A DNA stretch of 64,000 nt, from positions 1,426,001 to 1,490,000 of the forward strand of contig JAKULF010000010.1 in the NCBI GenBank assembly GCA_022661535.1. Reading direction: 5' to 3'. The stretch's first letter is position 1; each line of letters begins with the position of its first letter. The notes under the pieces are model-generated. The model was not told where the DNA came from. It worked only from the letters and a program-made list of their open reading frames with translations, and searched no databases. The translations under genes were made by a program, and so were the position numbers. Shown in pieces: positions 21,724 through 33,300 of this stretch. Origin of the DNA: Eutypa lata (lineage: Eukaryota > Ascomycota > Sordariomycetes > Xylariales > Diatrypaceae).

Positions 21724-22380
21724 TATGGCAAGCCACCTATGGGGTAGCTTGGACGTAGTGTGAGTTACCTTCTGTTGTTGGATGTAGTGCTTGTATATGA
21801 GATCTTTAGTTGTGATCCACTAGCTGACTTAGATGCTATTCGATGGAAGTTAATATAATTAGTTTTCAATAGTCACCCCCTATTCTGAACCACTCATAAA
21901 TATATTTGCTAGGGAATATCAGGGGTAATGCTTTCTATAGACTCAACTTTCCTTGCCTATGCCCACGCTGCAACCACAGGGCTTTGAGATATTTCAGAGC
22001 AACCCCCTGTTTTGCGAATGGAGATATGCCAGGTATGTGTGCATCGAACCCTGTTGATCAGGAAAATTTATGCTGTCAAGGTGGGGTTCGGGATTGAATA
22101 TCCCACACAGTCTATTGGATGTGTAGTTGCACAACACGTGTAAGATGTAACACATCTCCAAACCCCAGCTTTTCATATCGCTACAAAACGTGATGCATGG
22201 GTGTGCATGGTTACCAGCGGGGTCAAGGCGCGCGGGGAAGTATTTGTCGGCAAAGTTATAGGCAAAGTCTACTTTCAACAAATATTCATCCCCGTGATAG
22301 CGACGGCCATCGGCAAAAAGGAACTTGGTCCTTCCGCCTTCCGCAGTGCTTTTTCTCCCAATTCAAAGTCAACGACCACC
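21724..22380. promoter_or_regulatory. Upstream region of the CYP504-like P450
   Basis: Spacer between two + strand genes. The reading frame of the P450 stays open upstream to 22201, but that stretch has no P450-like anchor sequence and is taken as 5' UTR. Confidence 0.35.
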
Positions 22381-24051
22381 ATGGAGAATATGCGATTCCT
22401 ATCGCTAAGCCCCCTCGCTAACATCTACGTCCTTTACGTAGCTGCCGGGGTCGCCGGAGCGCTGGTGCTTTACTTATGTGTTAACGAAGTCATCCGTAGC
22501 CGAACAAGAATGGCAGGGTTTAACATCCCAGGCGGGTTCCCGGTCGTAGGAAATCTGTTCCAGGTGCTGGACCATTCGGCTCAGAAATACCAGCGATGGG
22601 CAAAGACCCTCGGCGACGTGTATCAAGTCCAGCTGGCGAACACCCCCATCATCATTGTTAACAGCGCCGCGGCAGCCAAGAAGTTCTTCATTTCCAGCTC
22701 GCAGACTTTTGCCTCCAGACCGATAACCTACACGTTTGGGAAGATAGCATCGAGCTCTGCAGGGCTCACAATTGGTACGTCTCCGTACGATGACTCGCTG
22801 AAGAGGAAGAAGAAGGGCGCCGCCTCGGCCCTCAACCGACCGGCGATTCAGACTTATATACCGTACCTAGCTAGGGAGTCGCGGACATTTCTGGAGGACC
22901 TTCTGCGCTACGGTAAAGGAGGCACCATCGCTATCGACCCTTTACCCCTGATCCAGCGTCTTAGTCTCTCGCTCGTGATGACCATCAATTGGGGCGTGCG
23001 CATGCCCTCCCATGAGGACTCCTTGTGCAAGGAAATTATTGAGGTGGAAGAGGAGTTGAACCGCTTCCGGTCAACGGTGGGGAACCTGCAGGACCACATC
23101 CCGCTACTGCGGCTCAACCCGTTCAGCCGTACGTCGAGCAAAGCGCGTGACATGCGCCGCCGGCGCGACGCGTACCTAAGCAAGCTAAACGAAGACCTCA
23201 TGGAGAAGGTCAGGCGCGGCACCGAACAACCGTGCATTCAAGCCAACGTTCTCAAGGATACCGAAGCGAAGCTCAATGAGGTCGAGCTGACGTCAATTAG
23301 CCTGTCCGTCCTAGGCGGCGGGTTTGAAACCGTCTCCAACACCGTGCACTGGACCATAGGGTACCTGGCGAGCCACTCCGAGGTCCAGGACAAGGCCTTT
23401 GAGGCCATCCTCGAGTTCCAGGGCTCTGAGGACGAACAGCTCTGTGATGCGGCGGACGATCTGAAGTGCCCGTACGTGGCAGCCCTAGCTAAAGAGGCAT
23501 TGCGCTATTTCACGGTGATCCCGCTTGCACTCCCTAGGAAGTCTATCCGAGACATGGAGTACGAGGGAAAGCTGATACCGGCGGGTACTACTGCTTATCT
23601 AAATGCGTGGGCTTGTAATTATGGTAAGCCCTTGGCCATTGTAGTGGGCTTTCAAATTGGATATTGTCTTCCTTTGTGTCGACAGAATTTCGATAACAAA
23701 GCTAACCATCACCTCCCTCCAGATCCGGAGATTTGGTCGAACCCAGAGGAGTTCCGACCCGAACGGTGGATCGAGAACCCCGACGCCACCGTCTTTACTT
23801 TCGGGCTAGGCTACCGAATGTGCACTGCGCATATCCTCGCGACGCGCGAGCTGTACATCATATTCATGAGGATGCTGCGCACCTTCCGCCTCGAGCCGTC
23901 GGGTGACATAGCGTGCGATCCTCGGACGGATATGAAGAACCCAAGGGACCTCATCATGTCGCCAAAACCCTACCGCGTCTTCTGCATCCCAAGGGATGGT
24001 GTGCGGTTGCGACAGGCTTTGGAAGCATCAAGGGCAACGGATTCGGATTAA
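22381..24051 (+). CDS. Cytochrome P450, phenylacetate hydroxylase-like (CYP504)
   Basis: Exons 22381-23623 and 23723-24051 splice to 523 residues. The 99-bp intron keeps frame, so it can look coding, but removing it restores ACNYDPEIW. The start ATG has a strong context (ACCACCATGG). It has one N-terminal membrane anchor (about residues 12-34), then FNIPGGFPVVGNLFQV. The I-helix region is SVLGGGFETVSNT, the K-helix KEALR, then FRPERW, and the haem loop is FTFGLGYRMC with Cys448. After the Cys the sequence is TAH where the family has AGS. The general pattern (PVVGNL, HSAQKYQRWA, SRPITYTF) matches the CYP504 phenylacetate/hydroxyphenylacetate hydroxylases. It may act on aromatic acids, or be a divergent member working in the nearby pathway. 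Confidence 0.9.
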   Translation: MENMRFLSLSPLANIYVLYVAAGVAGALVLYLCVNEVIRSRTRMAGFNIPGGFPVVGNLFQVLDHSAQKYQRWAKTLGDVYQVQLANTPIIIVNSAAAAKKFFISSSQTFASRPITYTFGKIASSSAGLTIGTSPYDDSLKRKKKGAASALNRPAIQTYIPYLARESRTFLEDLLRYGKGGTIAIDPLPLIQRLSLSLVMTINWGVRMPSHEDSLCKEIIEVEEELNRFRSTVGNLQDHIPLLRLNPFSRTSSKARDMRRRRDAYLSKLNEDLMEKVRRGTEQPCIQANVLKDTEAKLNEVELTSISLSVLGGGFETVSNTVHWTIGYLASHSEVQDKAFEAILEFQGSEDEQLCDAADDLKCPYVAALAKEALRYFTVIPLALPRKSIRDMEYEGKLIPAGTTAYLNAWACNYGKPLAIVVGFQIGYCLPLCRQNFDNKANHHLPPDPEIWSNPEEFRPERWIENPDATVFTFGLGYRMCTAHILATRELYIIFMRMLRTFRLEPSGDIACDPRTDMKNPRDLIMSPKPYRVFCIPRDGVRLRQALEASRATDSD

Positions 24052-25048
24052 ACGATCATATAAGACTTAGCTGAGAAGAAAGCTTTTCAAGAAGAGAAAT
24101 GGATTATGAACTCTTTCTGTAAAAAGCATGGGTCTTTGTCCTAAGGTCCTAACTGTACGAAGGACCTACCTTGTGATTCCCTGTTAGGTTCTGACTAATA
24201 GCAATTGGGTTCGAATAAGCACGTTCACCATATGACAATGTTCGATTGTTTCATCATGATATTTCTATCCAATGAGCTTCTCGGAAGACGTACATCATAT
24301 TACGTGCCAGCTTGACTTTGATGTTAAGGATTCGGATAAGTACCTGGGCTACATAATCCTTGATAGCTGGATTTCCATCGGCTCCGGCAAAGTTCTCATT
24401 TATTACGTCTAGCCAGGTAAATCGATATTATGCTAACAATATAATATGCTAACAATAGCCTTTTTCTATATGTATGTTGGTGGAAGAATGGTGATGCTCG
24501 AATCTAGATCTTATCTAAACTAATAACGAATAGTAATATCCCAACCGTATTCCTTAACAGCATGTACGATTTTCCGTAAGGAACGTAATATAACAAAAGC
24601 CTTGTGTCGGTCCCCGTGTTGGCATACCATCTAACTATATTATCAAATACACACGTTACCTTGGTGAACAATGAACGTGCTAGCATTTTCGAAAGTTTTC
24701 AAGTACAGAGTTTATCGAGAACAATGACCTTGTTCACGAGCGTCCACTACCCTAGTTCGGGCTTTCATGTCTGTTCCAACGTGGCGCTACCAAACACATT
24801 AAATAGTAAGGAAAGGAGATTATTGTTCCAGAACAACCAAATTTTCATCTATTATATAAACCCTTCTACAATACCATACAGATGTCTGTCTTTCCCCATC
24901 TCAGTTCATACTTGCCTAGTCTTGTTACCACAAACATCACACTCAGGCAAACACAGGATCTCTGTCGAATACACAACAAAAAAAAAACCAAGAGAGAAAA
25001 CCCACGCAACACACAAACAGGAAAAACCGCAAAAACCATCCTAACATC
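24052..25048. other. Gene-free spacer and promoter of orphan gene
   Basis: No supported gene. The last 170 bases before 25049 are pyrimidine- then CA/A-rich (CTGTCTTTCCCCATCTC..., CAAACAC...), as in fungal promoters and leaders, supporting the start at 25049. Confidence 0.4.
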
Positions 25049-25909
25049 ATGCAAAGGTACGACTGTCTATTCGGCCAATGCCGCACCGGGGCAGGAAATG
25101 CCGAGGGGCTATACAACGTCCCCGCCGCATGCGGAGTATGTGACGAGTGCCGATGGCAGCAGGGAAAGGCGAGGAAGGCGCAAATCCAATACGCCATGGC
25201 ACAGACGTGGCATACATATACCGAAGTGCCTGGGCTGGTGAGCATTGGGCTGGGTCTCCTAGTCTTGCTCGGTGGATGGGTAGCCGTCCAAGGGGCTGCA
25301 GATCCGGCATCGCTTCCTGTTGTTCCTCAGCTCAAGGTAGAGGTGTTAGCGCAAAATGGCACCGGCACCGACTGGAGCCAGCCAAGGCCGCCTGTTATCG
25401 TGACGAGGAATGTTACTATCACCCTCCCTCCGGTAGTAGTGCCGGAAGATGAGCCAGTTCTAGAGCATAAGCCAATGCCAAAGGATAAGCCAATGCCGGA
25501 AGATGAGCCAGTTCCAAAGCATAAGCCAGTTCCAGGGCATAGGCCAGTTCCAAAGCATGAGCCAGTGCCGAAGGATAAGTCAATGCCGGAAAATAAGCCA
25601 ATTCCAGAGCATGAGCCAGTTCCGAAGGATCAGCCACTTTCGGAGGATCAGCCAGCTGATCCCCCTAAGGCTCAGACTCCAGAAATCGTAACAGACGAGC
25701 ATGAAGCCGGGCCTGAGCTTGAATCAGAGAAAACCTGGAGTCAACTTTGGAAGGAAGTCCATGAAGCTGGGCCTGAGCTTGAATCAGAGCAGAAAACCTG
25801 GAGTCAACTTTGGGAGGAACTCAACGATTTCGAAATGCCTAAGGCTGAATATTATACCTGGAGTCAATTTATGGAGGACCTCAAAGAGCTTGAAGAAGAC
25901 TGGGAGTAG
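25049..25909 (+). CDS. Orphan repeat protein with one membrane segment
   Basis: I do not recognise this 286-residue protein. From N to C it has: a short Cys cluster (CLFGQC; CGVCDEC, residues 6-34) followed by a basic stretch; a hydrophobic segment at 62-83; NGT/NVT sites; twelve tandem six-residue repeats of form [DH][EKR]P[VM]P[KE] at 134-205; and an acidic C-terminus. The C-terminus contains a 20-residue unit HEAGPELESE(Q)KTWSQLW twice (218-258) and a third partial TWSQFMEDL. The layout suggests a small Cys-rich cytosolic head, one membrane pass and a Pro/charge-rich stalk outside, or the reverse. The repeats are also clear at DNA level (18-bp and about 60-bp units), so length variation between strains is expected. 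The gene is probably real because the repeats stay in frame and a leader-like promoter precedes it. Confidence 0.6.
   Translation: MQRYDCLFGQCRTGAGNAEGLYNVPAACGVCDECRWQQGKARKAQIQYAMAQTWHTYTEVPGLVSIGLGLLVLLGGWVAVQGAADPASLPVVPQLKVEVLAQNGTGTDWSQPRPPVIVTRNVTITLPPVVVPEDEPVLEHKPMPKDKPMPEDEPVPKHKPVPGHRPVPKHEPVPKDKSMPENKPIPEHEPVPKDQPLSEDQPADPPKAQTPEIVTDEHEAGPELESEKTWSQLWKEVHEAGPELESEQKTWSQLWEELNDFEMPKAEYYTWSQFMEDLKELEEDWE
25448..25663 (+). repeat. Tandem 18-bp repeat, 12 units
   Basis: Twelve copies of an 18-bp unit encode [DH][EKR]P[VM]P[KE] inside the orphan gene. Copies differ by a few bases but keep frame and phase. Confidence 0.8.
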
Positions 25910-26645
25910 GTTCTGGACATAATTGGTGATCGATAAAACATTGCTGGAGGAGCGATTCTCGGAGCACACTCCAACGAACGTGTCTGCCCTCTCCCCGAAG
26001 AAGACAATGACAATGACAATCACCGCGCCACCTGTCATGGCAGCAGCAGCAGTCCCGGCTGCTTAGTCAAGCTTAACTACTTCTGAGCTAGCCTAGCTCG
26101 ACGGATTCGTTATGCGGTAGGTCTCCCAGGGGAAAGAAAATGAGTTGTCAGTGTTGAGAGGAGTGGGCGTTGATGGCGTATGGTTTTTAAAAAGTATGTT
26201 TATCTGTTTTATAAAAAGTATGGTGTAATTATACCTACAAGTCAATCAAGAATTTTTAAGTTAATATATATGTAGTTATGCTTTATCGAAATAACATTAA
26301 AAAGATGGCGTGATTTATTCGGAATGTGATTGCGGTTGCGTATAGTAGTAAATATGCCAACAAAGCAACTCCTACGATTAAGGATAAGAGGGCTAGGTTA
26401 GTACCTGGTTTGTCCCGCGTAATCTCAATGAGAGCATTTTGTGCAGATAGGGGTTAGGATAGCATCGTTGGTGAGCCAGCAGGTGGTAACAGCTGTGAGC
26501 TGCGCCAATACGATTTCGCTGAAATTACAGCTGACAGAAGCTGATAAGCGCTGTAGCATGCGTACGTATATAAAGCCTAATACGACAATTTATTTCCAAC
26601 TTCCCCTCGAGTCAAGGTCCACCTCGATTCATGAAAGTTCCACTC
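25910..26645. other. Gene-free spacer
   Basis: Contains a GCA microsatellite-like run near 26040 and AT-rich sequence at 26190-26330. No gene seen. Confidence 0.45.
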
Positions 26646-26733
26646 CCCTTGGTGGTGTAGTTGGTTATCGCGTTCGGCTGTAATTGTTTAATTGTAAACC
26701 GAAATGTCGCCGGTTCGATTCCGGCCCGAGGGA
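26646..26733 (+). tRNA. tRNA-Tyr (GTA) with 14-nt intron
   Basis: The acceptor stem CCCTTGG pairs with CCGAGGG, with C1-G72 and A73, the eukaryotic Tyr identity set. The D arm GTGTAGTTGGTTATCGC has G18G19. The anticodon stem TTCGG/CCGAA encloses a loop with anticodon GTA (26680-26682). A 14-nt intron (26684-26697) sits one base 3' of the anticodon, the canonical place. The T arm is GCCGG-TTCGATT-CCGGC. Confidence 0.93.
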
Positions 26734-26738
26734 ACTTC

Positions 26739-26757
26739 TTTTTTTCTTCTTTTTTTT
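26739..26757 (+). terminator. RNA polymerase III terminator
   Basis: Two T runs (seven and eight residues, at 26739-26745 and 26750-26757) directly follow the tRNA gene, as expected for Pol III termination. Confidence 0.85.
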
Positions 26758-27713
26758 CTTTGCATTCACTTATCATTTTAGTCTGATTATGCTAATTACC
26801 TAAGTACCTAAGTGCTTAATTCTATCTCTTCTATTTTCATTTTAAGGCTGAATCTCAATTCGGACGTGTGATCGGAGCTCCGACAGTTTTTGAATGTGCA
26901 ATTCGCCGGTCTTCATGACTGGACCCGACAGCCCCGGCGAATTGTATAATTATATTTGATCTGACTCGGTGATATAAATACCTACTTAATATACACGTCT
27001 TCCTTCTTGTGAATGGCCATGCATAGCCTATATATGAGATGTATTGGTGCAATGTTATTTTTATCGACATTTTTCCGCCACCTCAAATCCTGTCATCCAA
27101 GCAGCAGGGCAGTTACAAAGGAACCTCGGAGCTCCGACATACGATCGGAAACATCGGATATGCCTATTGAGGCAAATCAAATTCTCAACAAACTATTCGC
27201 ATCAGGAGTTTCGATCTGAGAGCAGCAGGGCCGTAGGCAAAAATGAGGCATTGAACTCGGTGATCCTGCATATATTTTCCGACAATAACCTTAAGAGTAT
27301 CTCAGCCATCTATTCGGTTTGATTGCTCTGACTCATCATTATGCCTCCCTTTGGACAGGTCGCTTCGGATTTACGTTTCTATCGATTACGACGTGTCGTG
27401 GTAGAATATGACATTAGGCTGTCATTCTCCGACGTGGTAGATTGAGAATGACTTCGCTGCCAACTCGGCTTTCTATTAATTGATCAGTTTTCGGCCGAGT
27501 ATCGAGTAGCGATACTTATTTATGCGTACCCAACTTGACTTGTATATAAGAAACTACTTTTGTTATATGTGTAGCAAAATAATGTAGCAAAATAATAACT
27601 AAAGGTCTACCAAACTGTGATCCCTTGTCTTTCCCAGTTTGAAACCTGTGTATCAACTCCTGTCTACCTCTAGCTTACTACTCACTCTCGATTGATCCTC
27701 AGATCATCCAAAT
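26758..27713. other. Gene-free spacer, FMO promoter
   Basis: No gene supported. The small frames at 27013-27322 lack any domain. The pyrimidine-rich stretch at 27640-27710 is leader-like for the gene starting at 27714. Confidence 0.4.
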
Positions 27714-29302
27714 ATGACCTCAAACCAAGAGAAGAAGCTGCGGGTTATAATCGCGGGATCTGGCCCGGCCGGGCTCACCGCGGCCCGAATTCTCCGCGAG
27801 AAGCACGACGTGACCATCTACGAGCGCACTGAAAAGGCCGCCGCGCGAGGAGGCCAGGGGCTCAGCACCACCCCAAATGCGATCAAGATCCTGGATTCCA
27901 TCGGCTTCGACCGGACCCGCGCCGGCTCGGTCGAGTCGAAGGGCTACAAGACCTACGACAAGGCGGGCAAGCTGCTCCACGAGATCGATCCGAAGCTCAA
28001 GGAGACTTTCGGGGTGCCGGCTCTCACCCACTTGCGAGTAGACGTTAGGAACGAGCTGCTGCGACTTGCGACCGCGCCTTCGCCGGAATTGGGCCTTCGA
28101 GGCGAGCCGCCTAAGATCGTCCTCGAAATGCCCGTCATCGACCTCGATGCGGAGAAGGGCATAGTCACGCTGGGCGACGGCTCGAAAGTGGAGGCGGATG
28201 TAGTTATCGGTAAGTGAAAAGTGGCGAAATCCCTCGGTAGTAACTTTCCTACTCACATGAGCCAGCTGCGGATGGCATCCACTCACGGCTTAGGGAGTTG
28301 ATTCTACGTAGCGCGGAGCCCAAGCCGAAGAAGTCCGGTCTGACCTGCTTTCGATCTTCCCTCATGGCGGAGCAGGCGAGGGCTGCTCTGGGGGGCCGGC
28401 TTCCCGACTGGTGGACCGAGCACTACCACATGTTCTCGGCGGGCCTGGACGGAACGGACCGCTTCATCCTGCTCTACCCGACCCGCGACCTCGAGTCCAT
28501 GAACATGTCGTGCATCTTCCAGACACGCGAAGAGAAGAAGGAGACGACCGAGTCGTGGAATGCGGACGGAGACATCAACGAGATGCTCGACGTCTATCAC
28601 GACTTCGACGAAAACGTCACGAAGATGTTTAGGTAAGTAATAAGAAAGAGATAGGAGGAGATTCAGATGAATGCATAAGCTCACAATATTCAACAGAGTG
28701 GTCAATGAAATCAAGATGTGGGAGCTTCAGGACCTTGATCCCCTTCCGACATGGCAACGGTAAGCAATCCTCGCAGCTATTCTCTTCCCTTTGTAGTCAG
28801 CTTTGGTGCTTGAAATTCTTCAAACAAGCATTTTCGGGAGCCCTTTCGCCCCGAGAATTCCCCATACCTCGCTAAAATATTTACCACGGGTAGTCACTAA
28901 CTAAATATTACAGTGGCCGCGCCATTCTCATCGGTGACGCAGCTCGTAGGTGTACCCCTAAGACCTCCTAACTAGTTACGACTCCGAACCTATTGAAGAT
29001 ACAAGATTGCTAACTTTTAGACGCGCTTAGATGCAATGACGCCACTGCAAGGACAGGGCGCGAACATGTCGATTGAGGATGGAGAAGCGTTCCGCCTGCT
29101 TATGCAGCCTGGCACAACCGCAGACGACGTTCCTGCTATTCTTGCCCGTATAGATGAGCTCAGACGACCACGTGTCAACCAGGTAGTCAAGAACACAAGA
29201 GAGGCTAGCTTCGGTCTCACCGCGGAGGAGAGATTTGCCAGGCTCATGGAGAACGCTGACTACAATGGAATACTTGACTACGCCACAAAGCACCCTCGAT
29301 AA
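27714..29302 (+). CDS. FAD monooxygenase, salicylate hydroxylase-like
   Basis: Exons 27714-28209, 28266-28632, 28697-28759, 28914-28945 and 29031-29302 splice to 409 residues. Motifs of group A flavin monooxygenases are all present: GSGPAG (15-20) in the FAD Rossmann fold, the DG motif VVIAADGIHSRLR (first splice), and the GD motif GRAILIGDAAHAMTPLQGQGAN, which is rebuilt only by the last two splices. Exon 4 has just 32 bases. Such enzymes hydroxylate aromatic acids or natural-product rings using NAD(P)H and oxygen. The coding sequence is markedly GC-richer in exon 1 than its surroundings. No partner gene sits beside it; the retroelement follows 870 bp downstream. Confidence 0.92.
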
Positions 29303-30168
29303 GAAAAGGTAGTTGGAGATCTGCGGTAAACTGTGGGCATGTAAACTACCTGTATTATAGTACAAATATAGACGTTCACATTACACCATCATGAGACCGT
29401 ATTAGACAGGCCACTTTAAGCAAAATATGAGACATCCTTATAGGATTATATGACTTTGTATTTATTCTCATGTCTAATTACTTTGGCATTAGAAGGTAGC
29501 CAAGTTCCTAGCAAATTTATCACTGATAAAACGATAGGCTTCTTCTAAAATACGAACACCTTATAGCCAAGTCTTAGTTGTCTAAATATGTTGTGCCCCC
29601 ATTAACTTTGACCCGTGTTAGCACTAAAGTCCAAAAGGCTAGATACATTTTAAGCTTAAATAATGTTGCTGCCTTAACTCAAAGACTGGAGAGAACACAC
29701 GACTTGGAGCCTAGAGATAGGGACTTGGAACCTAGTCCCACCACAGCAAGATCTAGATCCTTGATATCGTTGCTCCTTGTCACACGAATATACTTGGTTG
29801 GTTATCACGAAGTCTCAATGTCTTTAGCCTAGATTTATCCTAGACGTTAATCGCCGACTAGGTTTGTTTTTATAAAGAGCCATGTCTATTGTAGCCCTCC
29901 TGGATCTGTGACCGATGTTAGTCCTTCTTTACCTAGCACTATATTAACCCGTGTTTGCCTTACGGTGGCTATGGCATTTGTTTACGTGTGCCACTAATCT
30001 TTTAGGTAGTTGGGCTCTATTGTGTTATGAACCTCGTTGTTATCGCATCCGGCGCCTTAACTAGTGAGGTGAACCACAATTATTGCCACTAGGAAGTACA
30101 TAATGAGCAGAACCTAAGCAATTCCTAAGACCAATTATATTCAAAAACGCCTTGATCATTTCTATGCC
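29303..30168. other. Gene-free spacer before the retroelement
   Basis: No gene is supported. The frame 29578-29832 includes a small internal duplication (around GGAGCCTAGAGATAGGGACTTGG) but no domain. It could be old mobile-element debris. Confidence 0.4.
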
Positions 30169-30173
30169 ATATA
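30169..30173. repeat. Target-site duplication (left), ATATA
   Basis: Five bases identical to 37203-37207 immediately outside the two LTRs. Confidence 0.85.
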
Positions 30174-30333
30174 TGTTGAAATACGGTGGCTGGTAAATCC
30201 AGGTGGCTGGAACGCTTTACATTTGTGGCTATATAATGCGTGAGATGCCTCTTGCTTGTATATAGAGATAACTTATTTATTTAAGTAATAATAATATATA
30301 ATATAACTTTATAATTTATGTTTATATTTAATA
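30174..30333 (+). repeat. 5' LTR, 160 bp, lightly mutated
   Basis: Begins TGTTGAAATACGGTGGC and keeps ordinary base composition for about its first 100 bases. Nearly every difference from the right LTR in that part is C or G here and T or A there. Confidence 0.9.
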
Positions 30334-33300
30334 AGTTATAAACTCGAAAAGCTTATACGAAATCTTTTATTATATATTTTATTATTTATAATTTATTTTA
30401 TTATTAAACATTTTATAAATTAATTTATTATATTTTTTATTATAAAATAAAGCGAAAAATCTTTAATATATTTAATAAAATCCGGCACTTTTCGAAATTC
30501 ACGATTACTTTTTTATCGAAAATGTCGCCGTTCGTATTTATTAATAATTATTTATATTTTATTTAAATTATAATTAACGTATAATTAATAATTTATTTTT
30601 TTTATTTAATTAAAATTTAATTATATATTTTATTAAATATATATTATTAAATTATTATTATTTTTACGCTTAAATATATTTAAAATTTATAACGTTAAAA
30701 GTAAAATATTTTAAAATTAATTATATAAATAATAAAGTAATAATATAAATATTTTTCGTTTTATTTTTTTTTTAACGTTATTTAAATAATAATTAAATTA
30801 ATAATATTATAATAAATTTATTAAATAATAATATAAATAAATAATAAAAATATAATTTAAAAAATCGTTTTATAATAAAATTATAATTTTTTAAATTTTT
30901 TAATAAACGAAATTTTCTTTATTTAATTTATACTTTTTTATAATTTTCGATTAAAAATTTCTTTAATAATAACGATTTTAAAAATTAAAATTATATTTTT
31001 ATTAAATTTATTAATTACTTTTTATTATTTAACTTTAATAACGTATTATTTATATTTTTATTTTACGATTTTAACGAAATTAATTTATTTAATTTAAAAG
31101 TTTTTATATTTAAATTTACGTTAAAATTTACATTTAAATTTATTTTTAATTTTATACTTTTTATTATTTTAAATTTAAAAGTAATATTTAATTTAATACT
31201 TAATATTTTATTTATTATTTATAAACGTATATTTTTACTTAATTTATTTAAACTTTATTACGTTAATAAAAGCTTAATAATAAAGTTAAAAAAAATACGT
31301 AAACTTTAATTAATTATTATATTTAAATCTTATAATAATAATTTTAATTAAAACGAAAATTAATTTATTAAATAATATAATAAAATTTAAATCTTTTTTA
31401 AAATAAATTAACTTTAAACGAAATATAATAAATTATCTTTATATTTAAAAATACGATCGTTTATTTTTAAATAAAAACGAAGTTAAAAAAATTAAAAAAA
31501 TTAATAAATTAATTAAATTTAAAAAATATAAAAAATAAAAAAATTAAAAAAATAAATAAAATAAAATATTAAGTTATATTCGATATAAATTAAGAAAAAA
31601 CCTTAAGATTAAAATTAATAATAATAAATTTTTAAATATATTATTCGTTATTTAAAAATATTTAATTAAGTATTATTAATTTAAAAATAATATTATATTT
31701 TAATAATTATTTTATTAATAAAATAATATTACTTTAACGATAAAATATACCGTAATTACTTTAATTATTAAATTTTATTAAATTAAAATAAATTTTATTA
31801 AATTAAATAAAACTTATATTATTTTAACTTTATATTTTATTAATAAACTTTTTTTCGTATTTAATTCGAATTATTTTATTTTTTTTATTACTTTTTATTA
31901 ATTTTATAATATTATTTTTAAAAGAAATAAAGTTAATAAAATTATTAAAACGATAATAACGTTTAAAAAAACTTTATAATTTATTTTATAAAAAAAATAA
32001 AATTTATATATTAAAAATAATAATAATTTATAAGTTGAACTTTTTTACGTTTAACGCTTTAATAAATTATAAAGTAATAAAAATAAACGAAAAATATTTA
32101 ATAAACTTTAATGTAATTATTACGAAACCGTTAAACGTAAAGTTATTAATTATTTATTTAACGATTATTTTTAAAAATATTTAAAAAAAGCATTATTATA
32201 TTAATAAAATAATAAAACTTAATAACTTAAAAAGTAAAAATTAAATAATAACGATATTTTAATAATTTTCGTTAAATTAATATACGAAAATAATAAAGTT
32301 AATAATAATATTAAACTCGTCGTTATTAATACATTTTTAATAATAAAAAACGATATCGTTAAATTATTATAAGTTATATTATAATTAAGCATTTTATTTC
32401 GTTTTTTTAAAAACATTTTATTTAATATTTACTTTATAATTATTTAAAAGCGATTTAATAAATAATTCGTTATAAACTTATTTATTAATTTTATTATTAA
32501 TTTAATTATATTAACTTTTAAGTTTAAATTAAACGATATATTAAACGACTTTAATACGAAATAATAATTAATAAAGTTAAAATTTATATTTTTATTTAAA
32601 AATAAAATAATAAAATTAATAAAAAAGTTATAAAAAATATTAATTTTAAATAATAATTATAATTAAATAAATTATTATAAACGAAAATTATTTAATAATT
32701 TTTAATTATATAAAAAATTATAAATATATAATATTAAAAATAAAGTTTTAATATTAAAATATAAAAATATTATATTTTTTAACGTTTTAATTAATAATAA
32801 AATAAAACGCATTAATATTTAAAATATAATTTATTATTTAAAATTAAAAGTAAACTTTATTTCGATTATTTAATTTATTAAAAAAAAAACGAAATTTTTA
32901 TTTCGTTAAAATATTATTTATAACGTTAAAAAAAATATATTTTTTTAATTATAATTAAATTAATAAACTTATACGTAATTAATTAATTTAATAATATAAT
33001 TAATATAATTAACTTTAATATAACTTTTTATTTTTATTTTATTATAAACCTTAATTTATTAATTTAATATAAACGATTAAAATACTTTAACGAATAAAAC
33101 ATTTATAAATTAATAATTATATTAAAAAACATTAAACTTTTAAAATAATAATATTTATATAATAATTACGTTAAAAGTTATTATCGAAAAAAACCTTATA
33201 AAAATAAATTAAAAAAAAGCATTTATAATTTAAAATTATTATATTTAAACGAAATTAATATATTATAAAGCATCGTTAATTACGATAAATTTACCAATTA

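Noticed and set aside
23624..23722. In-frame 33-residue insertion in the CYP504-like P450
   Set aside because: It has perfect GT/AG borders, is 99 bp long, and interrupts the conserved ACNYDPEIW; it is an intron.
29578..29832. 84-codon frame near the retroelement
   Set aside because: Only an internal short duplication is visible; no domain, start context or exon support.
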